Below are positions 42,220 to 52,099 of a stretch of DNA of 64,000 nucleotides, in pieces. Made by a program: the position numbers and the translations under genes. The stretch is from contig JAEWPC010000044.1 in NCBI GenBank assembly GCA_023460795.1, positions 1 through 64,000 on the forward strand. Reading direction: 5' to 3'. Numbering within the stretch: position 1 is the first letter of the stretch; every line of letters begins with the position of its first letter. Under the pieces are notes generated by a model. That model made no database searches. It was not told the DNA's origin and saw only the letters and a list, made by a program, of their open reading frames with translations. The stretch is from Bacillota bacterium. Its GTDB lineage: Bacteria > Bacillota > Bacilli > Paenibacillales > Paenibacillaceae.

Positions 42220-43314
42220 ATGACGGTCATGGTGTGGATCGTCTTCGTGCTTATCGTTATTTTTCAATTACAGAGAGTCGTCTTTCGCAGGCTCGGCTTG
42301 CGGGCCGTTGCCTACGACCGCACGTTCAGCACGGACAAGCTGTTCGCCGGGGAGACGTTATGGCTGAGCGAGACGATCGCGAACCGCAAGCGTCTGCCTA
42401 TCCCCTGGCTGCGGGTAGAGACACTGATGCCCGCGCAGCTCGTCTTTAAGAACGAGGAAGCCGAGACCTCCATCAACCGGGGAGACCAGCTGCAGAACCA
42501 TGCGAGCTTGTTCAGCATCCCGGCCTATACGGAAATCGTGCGCAGGCATGAGGTGCTGTGCCCGGCGCGCGGCTGCTACGCGGTATCCAGCTATACGATG
42601 TCCATCGGCGATATGATCGGCACCCAAGTGAAGTCGGAAACGCGGACGCGGACGAGCGAGATCGTCGTGTTCCCGAAGGTGACGGCATTCGCGGATCTGC
42701 CGCTCTCCGCCAGGAAGTACGTGTACAGCGTTCGCAGCATGCTGTCGCCGATTCGCGAGGATCACTACCACGTATCGGGCGTGCGGCCTTATCGCGACGG
42801 GGATTCGTTCCGCATGATCAACTGGAACGCGACGGCGAAAACCGGCGAGCTGCTCGTGCATAAGAGAGAAAGCATGTGCGACAACGACTTGCACCTGCTC
42901 ATTAACGCGGAGCTGCTGGACCATTCGAACAATCGGCGCTTGACGAAGGAACAGTTCGAACTTGCGTTAAGCTATGCCGCCTCGGCGGCGCACTATTTAA
43001 TTGCGGGCGGGGGTAAAGCCGGGCTGATCTTCAACGGCACGGTGAGCGGATACGCCGATCCGGTGTACCGGATGCCCGCCAAGGCCGGGGCTGCGCACCT
43101 GGACGCGATCTTGGAAGCGATGGCGCGGTTCGAGCCCGCGACGAGATTAGGGATGACCTTCTTGCTGGAGCGGTTGATCGAAGAGCGCGGGCGGGGATTG
43201 AACTACCTGTTCATTACCGGCTTTATCGACGAGGAGCAGGAGCAGCTCGTCCGGCGGCTGCGGCTTAACGGCAATTCGGTGGAATTGCTGCTTCTGTACA
43301 AGGAGGCGGCGTGA
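42220..43314 (+). CDS. DUF58 (von Willebrand-like) membrane protein
   Basis: A 364-residue protein with one N-terminal helix and the DUF58 signature GVRPYRDGDSFRMINWNATAKTGELLVHKRE. DUF58 proteins are regular partners of MoxR. The start ATG 42220 lies 4 bases after the moxR stop. Its TGA overlaps the ATG of the next gene. Confidence 0.9.
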   Translation: MTVMVWIVFVLIVIFQLQRVVFRRLGLRAVAYDRTFSTDKLFAGETLWLSETIANRKRLPIPWLRVETLMPAQLVFKNEEAETSINRGDQLQNHASLFSIPAYTEIVRRHEVLCPARGCYAVSSYTMSIGDMIGTQVKSETRTRTSEIVVFPKVTAFADLPLSARKYVYSVRSMLSPIREDHYHVSGVRPYRDGDSFRMINWNATAKTGELLVHKRESMCDNDLHLLINAELLDHSNNRRLTKEQFELALSYAASAAHYLIAGGGKAGLIFNGTVSGYADPVYRMPAKAGAAHLDAILEAMARFEPATRLGMTFLLERLIEERGRGLNYLFITGFIDEEQEQLVRRLRLNGNSVELLLLYKEAA

Positions 43315-44591
43315 TGAACGGTACGCTTGCAAGGGGAATAATCAGATTCGCCGGTAGATGGTTATTCGAATGGGTGCTATGGGTACCGGCATGGCTGCTG
43401 CTCGCGATCGGCCATGGGCAGGAGAGCCGACTGCTATCGCTTGCGGCGGTACCGGCGTGCTGGGCGATCGGCTTTGCGCTGACGTTGCTGCGTCCGCCGT
43501 GGCAGATGTTGACGACGATCCTGTTCATGATGGCCGTCGCCGCCGGGGCCGCCGCGATCGACGTGCACGAGTTGCCGATCGGAATATGGCTTGCGGTCGT
43601 CGCTTGGCGCGGCAAATACGTGAACGTCACGGCGGGACAGTACGGGTTCGGATTCGCTGCGGCATGCGCGGGCGTGTTCGTCGCTACGGGTTATGACGCG
43701 GCGGAGAAGTATCGGCTCGGGTTCATCGTGGTGTCGATCGTCTGGCTCGCGGCTTGGTTGATCGCTTGGAATCGGTCGCTCGTCAGCCAAGCCGGCTTGG
43801 ATAGCGCGATCGCCACGCGCGCCGTGCGGAAGGAAAGCCGGAAGTACGCGTTCCTGTTCGTCGCGATCGCATTGGTCGTATTCGGGCTGACGATCAGCCA
43901 GGCGCTGGATTGGATGAAGCTTCCCCGAGTGGAGATCGGCAGCTCTCAGATCGACAGTTTCGAGCCGCCTCAGGCGCAAGAACCGATGGAAGAGCTCCCG
44001 TTCAAGGCCGATGAGAATGATCGCCCGAACCCGGTGTGGGACATCCTATTCTGGATCATCGCCGTCTTGTCCGCGTTTCTATTGTGGAAGTTCGCCGTCT
44101 GGATGTGGCGGGACCGGAAGTGGACGTGGCGAGCGATCAAGGACGCGCTGCGCAGCTTGTTCCTGCGCGATCGTCGCGAGGAGAGGCTTCCTTACGTGGA
44201 AGAGCGGAGAAGCTTGGCTAAGGAGAAGAAGCAATCGCGCTGGGGCGGGTTGTTCCAACGCCAGCCTCGCGGAGCGGATTGGCGGCAGCTGAACAACGCG
44301 CAGAAGGTTCGGCGATTGTATGCGGATGCCGTAGCCGCGGGACTCTCTTCGGGGTACTCCCACGCGGAGCATCTGACGCCGGCAGAGTCTCTGGAAAGCT
44401 TGGAGCGCTGGCGCGCCGAGCAGGCCGAGCCCAAGTCGGGCAACCAAGCCGCCTATTGGAGTTGGTTCGCCGGCATCCGGCTGGCGTTGCTCCGTATGTA
44501 CGAACAAGCGAGGTACAGCCCGCACGACATAGAAGAGCAGCAGGTAGCCGGCTTAGTCGAGAGGCATCCTGAACGAGATAAGCTGCGTTAA
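43314..44591 (+). CDS. DUF4129 membrane protein (TgpA-like without transglutaminase)
   Basis: A 425-residue protein with six or so helices up to residue 185, an extracellular loop, another helix near 245-265, and a C-terminal DUF4129 domain (RRLYADAVAAGLSSGYSHAEHLTPAESLESL). In the common moxR-DUF58-tgpA clusters this gene carries a transglutaminase core with Cys-His-Asp; I see no such core here, so it is a shortened member or a distinct DUF4129 type. ATG 43314 is 7 bases after AGGAGG. Confidence 0.8.
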   Translation: MNGTLARGIIRFAGRWLFEWVLWVPAWLLLAIGHGQESRLLSLAAVPACWAIGFALTLLRPPWQMLTTILFMMAVAAGAAAIDVHELPIGIWLAVVAWRGKYVNVTAGQYGFGFAAACAGVFVATGYDAAEKYRLGFIVVSIVWLAAWLIAWNRSLVSQAGLDSAIATRAVRKESRKYAFLFVAIALVVFGLTISQALDWMKLPRVEIGSSQIDSFEPPQAQEPMEELPFKADENDRPNPVWDILFWIIAVLSAFLLWKFAVWMWRDRKWTWRAIKDALRSLFLRDRREERLPYVEERRSLAKEKKQSRWGGLFQRQPRGADWRQLNNAQKVRRLYADAVAAGLSSGYSHAEHLTPAESLESLERWRAEQAEPKSGNQAAYWSWFAGIRLALLRMYEQARYSPHDIEEQQVAGLVERHPERDKLR

Positions 44592-44608
44592 TGTTCGGTC
44601 TGAACGCA

Positions 44609-44652
44609 CGCAAGCCCCGTCGCATGATAGAACGAGGGGCTTGCGGGTTTCT
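44609..44652. terminator. Terminator between convergent genes
   Basis: CGCAAGCCCC and GGGGCTTGCG form a 10-bp stem with a 17-base loop, followed by GGTTTCTTATTT. It ends the moxR operon and can serve the convergent deacetylase gene. Confidence 0.8.
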
Positions 44653-45608
44653 TATTTAATGACGGACTTGCGCGTCTGGCCGGAATCGATGAGCTCGTCG
44701 ACGGTGACGAAGGTGAAGCCTTCACTCGATAAATCGTCGATGATTTGGGGAAGAAGCTTTAACGTATTATCCAGAGCGTTCTTCTTGCCGCCGAAAGAAT
44801 GCATCAGAAGGACGGACCCCGGCTCCGCGTGGGCGGATACGTTCTTGCGCATGTCGGCGACGGACGTTCCGGCCCAGTCCCGGGTATCGATCGTCCAATA
44901 GACGTGTTCCATATCGCGCTCGTGCAGCGCGTCGAGAAGGCTCGTGGAGATATTGCCGTAAGGCGCGCGCATCAGGTGCGGCGTATATCCGGTCGCGTCC
45001 GCGATCTCCTGCTGCGTTCGGTCGATTTCGCTGGCGATTTGTTTAGGAGTCATCTTCTTGAAATCTTTATGAGACCATGAATGATTGCCGATGCTGTGGC
45101 CTTCGTCCAGAATGCGCCCCGCGATGTCCGGATATTTGCTTACTTGCGGGCCGACGAGGAAGAACGTGCCTTTGACCCCGCGTTCCTTCAGAATATCGAG
45201 CACTTTGGGCGTATACTTGCCGTCGGGGCCGTCGTCGAACGTTAATGCGATCAGCTTGCGATCGGCTTGGTTGCCGGATTCGGCGGCCGACGCCTTAGGA
45301 GGGATCGGGGGCCGCGGCTTGGATGAAGCGCCCGGCGAGGGCTGCGCCGGCTCGTGTTCCGGGCTTGGAACGATGGGCCGAGTCGTGCTTGCGGGTGCTT
45401 CGGGCGGCGAGGCGGATGCGGGTTCGATTCCGTCCGAGGGCTCGAGCGTCGCAGCGGCGACCTCAGGAACCCCGTTCTTGCCTAGCATCATTCTTCCCGA
45501 CAGCTGAATCGCAGACATTCCGAAGATCGTGGCGGCGATGATCAGCGCGGCGACTAGCCGCAGCTTCGTGCTGCGCGATCGCGTCGATCGCGCGCGTGTT
45601 CCCCTCAT
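44652..45608 (-). CDS. Polysaccharide deacetylase (NodB domain), membrane anchored
   Basis: A 318-residue protein: Arg/Ser-rich N-terminus, one membrane helix near residues 17-35, a Pro/Ser/Ala-rich stalk, then a NodB domain with the metal site LTFDDGPDGKYT, HSIGNHSWSHKDF and RAPYG. It removes acetyl groups from peptidoglycan or another N-acetyl-glycan outside the cell. ATG 45608 follows GGGAGGACTAC; the open frame extends upstream without a good start. Confidence 0.93.
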   Translation of the reverse strand: MRGTRARSTRSRSTKLRLVAALIIAATIFGMSAIQLSGRMMLGKNGVPEVAAATLEPSDGIEPASASPPEAPASTTRPIVPSPEHEPAQPSPGASSKPRPPIPPKASAAESGNQADRKLIALTFDDGPDGKYTPKVLDILKERGVKGTFFLVGPQVSKYPDIAGRILDEGHSIGNHSWSHKDFKKMTPKQIASEIDRTQQEIADATGYTPHLMRAPYGNISTSLLDALHERDMEHVYWTIDTRDWAGTSVADMRKNVSAHAEPGSVLLMHSFGGKKNALDNTLKLLPQIIDDLSSEGFTFVTVDELIDSGQTRKSVIK

Positions 45609-45869
45609 GTGTAGTCCTCCCTGTTCAACTTTCCAACAGATACGTGAGGCGGTCGGGGATCGTCCCGGCGGATGGATCCCCACCCGTGCCGCCGAGACCG
45701 GTATTCGCTTTCTGTACTTTGGATATGGAATTAGACGAAGGAAAGCGGGATTAGGTTGAAGCTTTTTGTCGACTTTTGAAGGTTTATTCTTGTTTAGGAA
45801 CAATTTAGTTTTGCGCGCACATGTGTTCGTGTATAATAGCAAATGAGTTTCCACGGAAGGATGAGGACA

Positions 45870-46160
45870 ATGTTAACGATAACCGAATATAGCGTCGAGC
45901 TCGTGAAGGATCCGTTCGGGATTCTGTCCGGCACGAGATACGAGTTCGTCATGGATGTGGAAGTTCCCGAGGATGACGAGCTCTTCACCGAGAACGGGGT
46001 ATACGTGAAGGTCGTCTACAAATCGGACGGAGATCGCTCGGGCATCGTCACGTGCGATTTGTACGAGCGTATCACGCATAAATATTTGGATGTCGAAGTC
46101 GAGGCAGACGAGAAGGAAGCGCTGGCCGCGTTCTGCCGAGAGAATTTGCCGGAAGACTGA
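45870..46160 (+). CDS. DUF6509 family protein
   Basis: A 96-residue acidic protein: MLTITEYSVELVKDPFGILSG, then YEFVMDVEVPEDDELFTENGVYVKVVYK. The pattern fits DUF6509, found in Paenibacillaceae. Function unknown. ATG 45870 follows AAGGATGAGG. A TATAAT at 45832-45837 with a poor -35 is the likely promoter; nothing else stands out in the 260-base gap upstream. Confidence 0.75.
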   Translation: MLTITEYSVELVKDPFGILSGTRYEFVMDVEVPEDDELFTENGVYVKVVYKSDGDRSGIVTCDLYERITHKYLDVEVEADEKEALAAFCRENLPED

Positions 46161-46220
46161 AAGCCGCGGGAGCTACCCGAGGCTTTCTTGCCCTAAATAC
46201 CGTTGGAGGTGTATGCAGGC

Positions 46221-47969
46221 GTGAGCTTTGTCAGGCGATTAAGCTGGTTTTTCAATTTAAGGTGGCGGACCTATGCCGTCGCGATCGGATTAATGACGGT
46301 CGTCAGTATTCTATCGACGATTCCGCCGAAGCTGATCGGCAATACGATCGACGATATTCGGAGCGGCACGTTGGCCGGGGCCGATTTGTACGCAACGGTC
46401 GGCTGGCTGGCGGGATTGGCGCTGATCATTTACGTCATGGTGTATTTCTGGATTACGACGTTATTCGGGAACGCCATGCTTCTCGAGAAAGCTCTGAGAG
46501 GCAAACTGCTGGCTCATATGACGAGAATGGCTCCGTCTTTCTTCCAACGGAATAGTACCGGACAGCTGATGGCGCTGGCGACGAACGATATTCTGGCGAT
46601 CGGCAATACTTCGGGTTATGGGGTTATGACGCTCGTGAATACGCTCGTCGGAGCCTCGACCGTCATCGTGATGATGATCTCGTTCATCAGCTTGAAGCTG
46701 ATGCTGGCGGCGTTAGTGCCATTGCCGTTGCTCACGGTCGTTATCAGCAAGCTAGGCAAGAAGGTAAGAGGCCGCTTTCTCGACGCGCAGGCGGCTTTCG
46801 GTAGGATGAACGATCACGCGCTGGAGTCGATCTCGGGCATCCGCGTCGTGCGCGCTTACGTGCAGGAAGAGCGGGATTTGGCGGCATTCGATCGCATTAC
46901 GTCGGAGGTGCGGGACAAGAACCGCCGCGTATCGCTGCTGAATGCGCTGTTCCAGCCGCTTATCATGAACATCATCGGATTAAGCTTTTCGATCGGAATC
47001 GGTTATGGCGCATACCTGGTCTATGACGGCCAGATTACGCTGGGCGAACTGATCTCCTTCAATATTTATCTCGGCATGCTGATTTGGCCGATGATTTCCT
47101 TCGGCGAATTCATTAACGTGCTTCAGAGGGGAAGCGCTTCCGTGGAACGGTTGGATGCGGCGCTGGAGCAGAAGTCCGATGTGGTCGATGCGGACGATCC
47201 GGTCGCGGTCGATATACCGGAGCGGGTCGAGATGAGGCGGCTAAGCTTTACCTATCCTACCGCTGCCCAGCCGAGTCTGATCGACGTATCCTTCCGTCTC
47301 AAGAGGGGAGAGACGCTGGGGATCGTCGGCAAGACGGGCGGCGGCAAGAGCACGGTGCTGAAGCAGCTGCTGCGCCAATATCCGATCGATGCGGAGAAGC
47401 TGTTCATCTCGGGCGTGCCGATCGAGCGCATCGCGCTGGAGCGGGTGAAGACGTGGGTCACTTACGTTCCGCAGGAGCACCTGCTCTTGTCCAAATCGAT
47501 CCGCGACAATATCGCGCTCGGCAAGCCGGACGCGACCGATGAAGAGATCGCGCGGGCGGTAGAGCTGGCGTTCTTCACGCAGGACATCGCCCAGATGCCC
47601 GAAGGGCTCGGAACGATCGTTGGCGAGAACGGCGTGATGCTGTCCGGCGGACAGAAGCAGCGTCTCGCGATCGCGCGGGCGCTCTTGATCGACGCGGAGA
47701 TGCTGCTTCTCGACGACTCGTTATCCGCGGTCGACGCGCGCACGGAGAGCCGGATTATTCATAATATCCGCAAGGAGAGGGCAGGTAAGACTACGATGAT
47801 TACGACGCACCGTCTCTCTGCGGTCAGCCACGCGGATTGGATTCTCGTGCTCGATCAAGGACGGGTTGTCGAAGAAGGCACGCACGAGCAGTTGATCTTG
47901 CACGGCCGGTGGTACAAGGAGCAGTGGGAACGACAGCAGATGGAAGCAAGCTTGGAGGAGGCGCTATAA
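46221..47969 (+). CDS. ABC exporter half-transporter with degenerate ATP site (BmrC/YheI-like)
   Basis: A 582-residue protein with six helices and one ATPase: Walker A GKTGGGKST, signature LSGGQKQR and Walker B LLLDDSLSAVD. The catalytic Glu after Walker B is Asp, as in BmrC of B. subtilis. It forms a heterodimer with the next gene's product for drug or lipid export. GTG 46221 has GGAGGTG 10 bases upstream. Its TAA overlaps the ATG of its partner. Confidence 0.92.
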   Translation: MSFVRRLSWFFNLRWRTYAVAIGLMTVVSILSTIPPKLIGNTIDDIRSGTLAGADLYATVGWLAGLALIIYVMVYFWITTLFGNAMLLEKALRGKLLAHMTRMAPSFFQRNSTGQLMALATNDILAIGNTSGYGVMTLVNTLVGASTVIVMMISFISLKLMLAALVPLPLLTVVISKLGKKVRGRFLDAQAAFGRMNDHALESISGIRVVRAYVQEERDLAAFDRITSEVRDKNRRVSLLNALFQPLIMNIIGLSFSIGIGYGAYLVYDGQITLGELISFNIYLGMLIWPMISFGEFINVLQRGSASVERLDAALEQKSDVVDADDPVAVDIPERVEMRRLSFTYPTAAQPSLIDVSFRLKRGETLGIVGKTGGGKSTVLKQLLRQYPIDAEKLFISGVPIERIALERVKTWVTYVPQEHLLLSKSIRDNIALGKPDATDEEIARAVELAFFTQDIAQMPEGLGTIVGENGVMLSGGQKQRLAIARALLIDAEMLLLDDSLSAVDARTESRIIHNIRKERAGKTTMITTHRLSAVSHADWILVLDQGRVVEEGTHEQLILHGRWYKEQWERQQMEASLEEAL

Positions 47970-49714
47970 TGACAAAGCCATCGAACGGCAGAAGACTGCT
48001 GGGCTACGCACTCGTCTATAAATATCGCATTATTGCGGCTATCCTTATCTTGTCCTCCGCTGTCGCCGCCGAGCTCGGCGGACCGTATATCATTAAGACG
48101 ATCATCGACGGTCACCTTTCGATAGACGAGAAAGACATGGAACCGGTGCTATGGCTGCTCGCCGGATACATGGGCTTGCTCTTGTTCTCGGGCGTAGCCA
48201 ACTTTACGCAATCTTATATGCTGCAGTCGACTTCGTTGCAGATCATCAAAAATATGCGAATGGATCTCATGCGGCACATTGGGCGCATTCCGATCCGCTA
48301 TTTCGATAACACGCCGGTCGGACAGGTCGTATCCCGAGTCGCCAACGACACGGAGGCGATCCGCGATCTGTTCATGAGCTTCATGGCGACGTTCATCGTG
48401 AGCTTCCTGCATTTGGCCGGCATATACGTCGCCCTGTTCATTCTCGATTATCAACTTGCCTTATTCTGCCTGATCTTGCCGCCCGTGTTCGCGCTTCTCA
48501 TGTACCTGCACCTGAAATATACCAAAGGCTATATCGCCACCATGCGGGCGCGATTAAGCGACATGAACGCCATGATCAATGAGTCCATTGCTGTCATGCC
48601 GATTCTGCAAGCGTTCCGCAGGGAGAAGCGTACGCTTGACGAATTCGAGGCGCTGAACGAAGACCGATACCGTGCCAACGTGAAGCAGCTTAGGTTGTTC
48701 GCGCTGTCGTCGCGCAACATCGTAGGGACGATCGGCGCGTTGGTGACGGCGATGGTGCTGTGGTACTTTGGCGAAAGCGCGTTGGAGGGAGTAATCCGCT
48801 TCGGGGTACTCTACGCGTTCGGCGATTATTTGGGAAGATTGTTTAATCCGATCATCGGGATATTCGATCAGATGACGAACGCGCAGAGGGCGTTCGTCGC
48901 GGCTGACAAAGTGTTCGCGATCATGGATATGGAGGGCGTCGACGTAGCGAACGCGGACGAAGCGGTTCGTCCTGAGGGTGTCGTGAAGTTCGACAACGTG
49001 TCGTTCGGCTATAAAGAAGGAGAGAACATTCTGAAAGGAATTTCTTTCGAGGCGCGCAAAGGGCAGACGATTGCCTTGGTCGGTCATACCGGATCGGGCA
49101 AGAGCTCGATCATGAACCTGCTGCTAGGCTTCTACGAGGCGGGCGAAGGTTCGATTACGATTGACGGACGGAATATCCAGACGTTCTCGAAGCAAGAGCT
49201 GCGCAAGCACATGGGCATCGTGCTGCAGGACCCGTTCCTGTTCGCGGGCGATATTAAGTTCAATGTTAGTCTGTACAATGAAGACATCTCTCCGGAACGG
49301 GTGAAGCAGGCGTTACGAGACGTTGGTGCCTCGACGTTCGTCGAGCAGCTGCCTAAAGGCTACGACGAGCCGGTCGTAGAGCGCGGCAGCACGCTGTCCG
49401 CCGGCCAACGCCAGCTCATCTCGTTCGCCCGCGCGCTTGCGTTCGACCCGGCGATCCTCATCCTAGACGAGGCGACGGCGAGCATCGACAGCGAGACGGA
49501 AGGGCTCATCCAACGCGCCCTCAAGGTCGTTAGCGAAGGGCGCACGACGTTCGTCATCGCCCACCGGCTGTCCACGATACGCGAAGCCGACCAAATCCTC
49601 GTGCTCCATAGAGGGGAGATCGTCGAACGCGGCAACCATGACTCGCTCATGGCGCTCGGCGGACGCTACTATAAGATGTACCAGCTGCAGAAGGGCGAGC
49701 GCGTCGCGGTTTAG
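47969..49714 (+). CDS. ABC exporter half-transporter, catalytic partner (BmrD/YheH-like)
   Basis: A 581-residue half-transporter: Walker A GHTGSGKSS, signature LSAGQRQL (degenerate LSGGQ), Walker B LILDEATASID with the catalytic Glu. Together with the partner it makes one complete and one degenerate ATP site, the BmrCD layout of heterodimeric type IV exporters. BmrCD is induced by ribosome-targeting antibiotics through leader translation; no such leader peptide is evident before the first gene here. Confidence 0.93.
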   Translation: MTKPSNGRRLLGYALVYKYRIIAAILILSSAVAAELGGPYIIKTIIDGHLSIDEKDMEPVLWLLAGYMGLLLFSGVANFTQSYMLQSTSLQIIKNMRMDLMRHIGRIPIRYFDNTPVGQVVSRVANDTEAIRDLFMSFMATFIVSFLHLAGIYVALFILDYQLALFCLILPPVFALLMYLHLKYTKGYIATMRARLSDMNAMINESIAVMPILQAFRREKRTLDEFEALNEDRYRANVKQLRLFALSSRNIVGTIGALVTAMVLWYFGESALEGVIRFGVLYAFGDYLGRLFNPIIGIFDQMTNAQRAFVAADKVFAIMDMEGVDVANADEAVRPEGVVKFDNVSFGYKEGENILKGISFEARKGQTIALVGHTGSGKSSIMNLLLGFYEAGEGSITIDGRNIQTFSKQELRKHMGIVLQDPFLFAGDIKFNVSLYNEDISPERVKQALRDVGASTFVEQLPKGYDEPVVERGSTLSAGQRQLISFARALAFDPAILILDEATASIDSETEGLIQRALKVVSEGRTTFVIAHRLSTIREADQILVLHRGEIVERGNHDSLMALGGRYYKMYQLQKGERVAV

Positions 49715-49740
49715 AGGGTTGAATACTTAGATCATAAAGA

Positions 49741-49776
49741 GAACGGAACCAGGTTAAGCCGGGTTCCGTTCCTTTG
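49741..49776 (+). terminator. Terminator of the exporter operon
   Basis: GAACGGAACC and GGTTCCGTTC form a 10-bp stem followed by CTTTGCGTTT. Confidence 0.82.
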
Positions 49777-49795
49777 CGTTTATAGGTTTATGCCC

Positions 49796-49957
49796 CTACT
49801 CCGCATCGCTTCGAGGGTGAGGGTTAATCGGCGGATCGAGGAATTGATTGTGGCTGTTGTCCTTGTTCTCATGGGACGATTTGGCGGCAAGCTCCGCGAT
49901 TTGCGTCTCGAAGGAATCGATTTCTAGCAACTCGTCGTCTTGATTGTAGTCGGTCAT
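49796..49957 (-). CDS. Small acidic protein of 53 residues, unknown function
   Basis: Reading the minus strand gives MTDYNQDDELLEIDSFETQ followed by an acidic helix (IAELAAKSSHENK) and a Pro-rich end. The start is convincing because GAAGGAGGTCC lies 5 bases before the ATG, and the frame is clean to TAG. It is highly charged and probably soluble. I recognise no family. It is the only gene in the 350-base gap between the exporter operon and the glycosyltransferase. Confidence 0.7.
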   Translation of the reverse strand: MTDYNQDDELLEIDSFETQIAELAAKSSHENKDNSHNQFLDPPINPHPRSDAE

Positions 49958-50025
49958 CGTGGACCTCCTTCTCGTTGGTGACTATTAGGTTGCTTTCCGC
50001 CTTGTCCAATCATTCCGGATTTCAC

Positions 50026-50051
50026 AAAAAAAAGAGCTGCTTGCGCAGCTC
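50026..50051 (-). terminator. Terminator of the CDP-sugar operon
   Basis: On the minus strand GAGCTGC-GCAA-GCAGCTC is followed by eight T's, 12 bases after the glycosyltransferase stop. Confidence 0.92.
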
Positions 50052-50062
50052 TCTCTTTAGCG

Positions 50063-52099
50063 TTACTTCTGCGGGGGAACAAGGCGGAACGGATTCTGAG
50101 GCAGTTTCGGCGCGCCGCCCCACGATGAGTTAATCTGCTTAATGATTCGGATCGCGGCTTGCAGCTCCTGAATGTAAGGCTGGTAAATGTACTGGAGAAT
50201 GTTCGGGTGAAAGGTTACGCGCTCGAGCTTCCATAGGTCGAAGTCGTTCTCGTTCAAGATGACTAAGCTTCCGAAGTGGAAGACGACCAGCTCCGCCTTC
50301 TCCACGTAGACGACATCCTTTTTCCTGCTGATAACGTAATCCATGTTGTTCAGCACGAGATTCCATGGAGCGGCGTTGATCCCGATATGGTTAGTAAGCT
50401 TAATGTTCGAGTACAGATGAGGGACTTGATCTAAGTATTTCTGATCGCCCCAACGGTTCTCGGCAGTGTCATATCGATCGTAGCACCAAGCCAGGCATTG
50501 ATTCATCCACCACGTTAGAATGGTCCGACTGTTCTTCTCTTGAGCGAATCCGAGCAAGCCCGCTTGGTACTGGCCGTGTTCGTGCATCAATTCGGGCGTA
50601 GCGCGCTGCGGACTCATGAAGATGGAATGCTTGCCCCAATCGTCATAGATCGGCTTGAGGCCGCCGAAGAAATACAAATCCGCGTCGCAATAGATCAGCC
50701 GATCGATTTCCGGGTGCCGATCCAACAAGTAGAGGACTAACGGCGCTTTGAGCGTCCAGCAAAATTCCTGAAGCGTGCGTTCCCGCCGGATTTGGGTCAT
50801 AGCGGGAGTCATCAGGTTCTCGACTTGGAATACGGTGGCGTTCTTAAAGTTCAGCCGTTGCAGCGTCTCGAAGGACGTCTCGTCGACGCAGCAAATCCAT
50901 AGGTGGAAGTTACTCTGGTGACGTTCCAATGAACGATACAAGGCCATGACCTTGGGGAGATAAGTTTCGCTAACAATTGTGCATAAGCTATAGAACTCGT
51001 TCCACTGGTCCATGAGTTTGGCGAGAGAGGTACGTTTGTAGGAAGTTTTGGCGTCCGCGAGGGAGCCCTCGGCTAATCCGAAACGAAGAATCGCCGGGTG
51101 CAGCTCTTTCAATTTACTCATGATCGCCGCTAGCTCATCCAGATACGGCGCATAGATCTCGTTCTTAATGACGGACGGAATCGATAGCTTATCCAGCGAC
51201 CATAAATCGAATTCGTCCTCGTTGTATATTTTCACGCATGCAAAATGAAACGCGACCAATCGGTCTAACTTGATATACACTTGGTTGCCCGTTTTCCGAA
51301 TCGGATAGTTATTGTTATAGATACAGTTCCACGGCGCCGCGTTGATCCCGAGCTTCGTCGAGACTTTGAAATCGGAATAGTGCGCGGTGAGTTCGTCTAG
51401 ATACTTCTGATCGCCGAAGCGGTTCCCGTCCGGTTCGGCACTGCACCAGTTCAAGCACTGCTCCTTCCACCATTTCACGCTCGACAGCCCGTTCCAGTCG
51501 TTCCGGAAACCGATCATCCCCGCCTGATATTTGCCGTACTTCTCTTCGACCCAGGCGGCATCGCGCTGAGGACAGAGGAAGATCGAATGGCTGCCCCATT
51601 CTTCGTAGATGGCGGCCGGATCGGAGAAGAAGTAGATGTCTCCGTCGCAATACAGCACCGATTCGAGCTTGCGGTTTTCGAGCAAATATTCGATCAGCGG
51701 AGCTTTGAGCGTCCAGCAATACTCGTTGATTTTCCGGACCTTCTTGACCTCTCTCAGGCGGGCGTCCTCAATCTCTTCTACTTTGAGCAGTTGAACGTTC
51801 TTTAAGGACAAGCTGCTTAGTATTCTGAAAGTCAGCTCGTCTACGCAGCAGATCCAGAGCGTAAACCCGGCCGAGTTCCGCATGAGGGAGTGATAGAGAG
51901 CCAGAGCTTTAATGAGATAAGCTTGACCTACCAATATACAAATCTGAGGGGTTGGCCCATTCGAAGAGTTGGGGAGGTCAGGCACTTGCCAGGAAGAGAA
52001 CATCTCTCTCACACCCTCTTGGACGGCTTTTTTTCGCAGCAGCAGTTCGATCGACATGCGATCCTTAAACCGCTGCATGCCCGTTAATTTACTTGTCAT
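50063..52099 (-). CDS. Internally duplicated glycosyltransferase, GT8-like fold
   Basis: A 678-residue protein made of two similar halves. Repeat 1 (about 50-340) has TLKAPLIEYLLE, VLYCDGDIYFF, KYQAGMIGF, FGDQKYLDEL and KLGINAAPWN; repeat 2 (about 370-660) has TLKAPLVLYLLD, LIYCDADLYFFG, QYQAGLLGF, WGDQKYLDQV and HIGINAAPWN. The D-x-D motif in each binds the nucleotide sugar and metal. Both halves keep it, so two transfers are possible. ATG 52099 overlaps the stop of the upstream reductase gene. It probably uses the CDP-deoxyhexose made by the operon; donor and acceptor are not shown. Confidence 0.82.
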   Translation of the reverse strand: MTSKLTGMQRFKDRMSIELLLRKKAVQEGVREMFSSWQVPDLPNSSNGPTPQICILVGQAYLIKALALYHSLMRNSAGFTLWICCVDELTFRILSSLSLKNVQLLKVEEIEDARLREVKKVRKINEYCWTLKAPLIEYLLENRKLESVLYCDGDIYFFSDPAAIYEEWGSHSIFLCPQRDAAWVEEKYGKYQAGMIGFRNDWNGLSSVKWWKEQCLNWCSAEPDGNRFGDQKYLDELTAHYSDFKVSTKLGINAAPWNCIYNNNYPIRKTGNQVYIKLDRLVAFHFACVKIYNEDEFDLWSLDKLSIPSVIKNEIYAPYLDELAAIMSKLKELHPAILRFGLAEGSLADAKTSYKRTSLAKLMDQWNEFYSLCTIVSETYLPKVMALYRSLERHQSNFHLWICCVDETSFETLQRLNFKNATVFQVENLMTPAMTQIRRERTLQEFCWTLKAPLVLYLLDRHPEIDRLIYCDADLYFFGGLKPIYDDWGKHSIFMSPQRATPELMHEHGQYQAGLLGFAQEKNSRTILTWWMNQCLAWCYDRYDTAENRWGDQKYLDQVPHLYSNIKLTNHIGINAAPWNLVLNNMDYVISRKKDVVYVEKAELVVFHFGSLVILNENDFDLWKLERVTFHPNILQYIYQPYIQELQAAIRIIKQINSSWGGAPKLPQNPFRLVPPQK

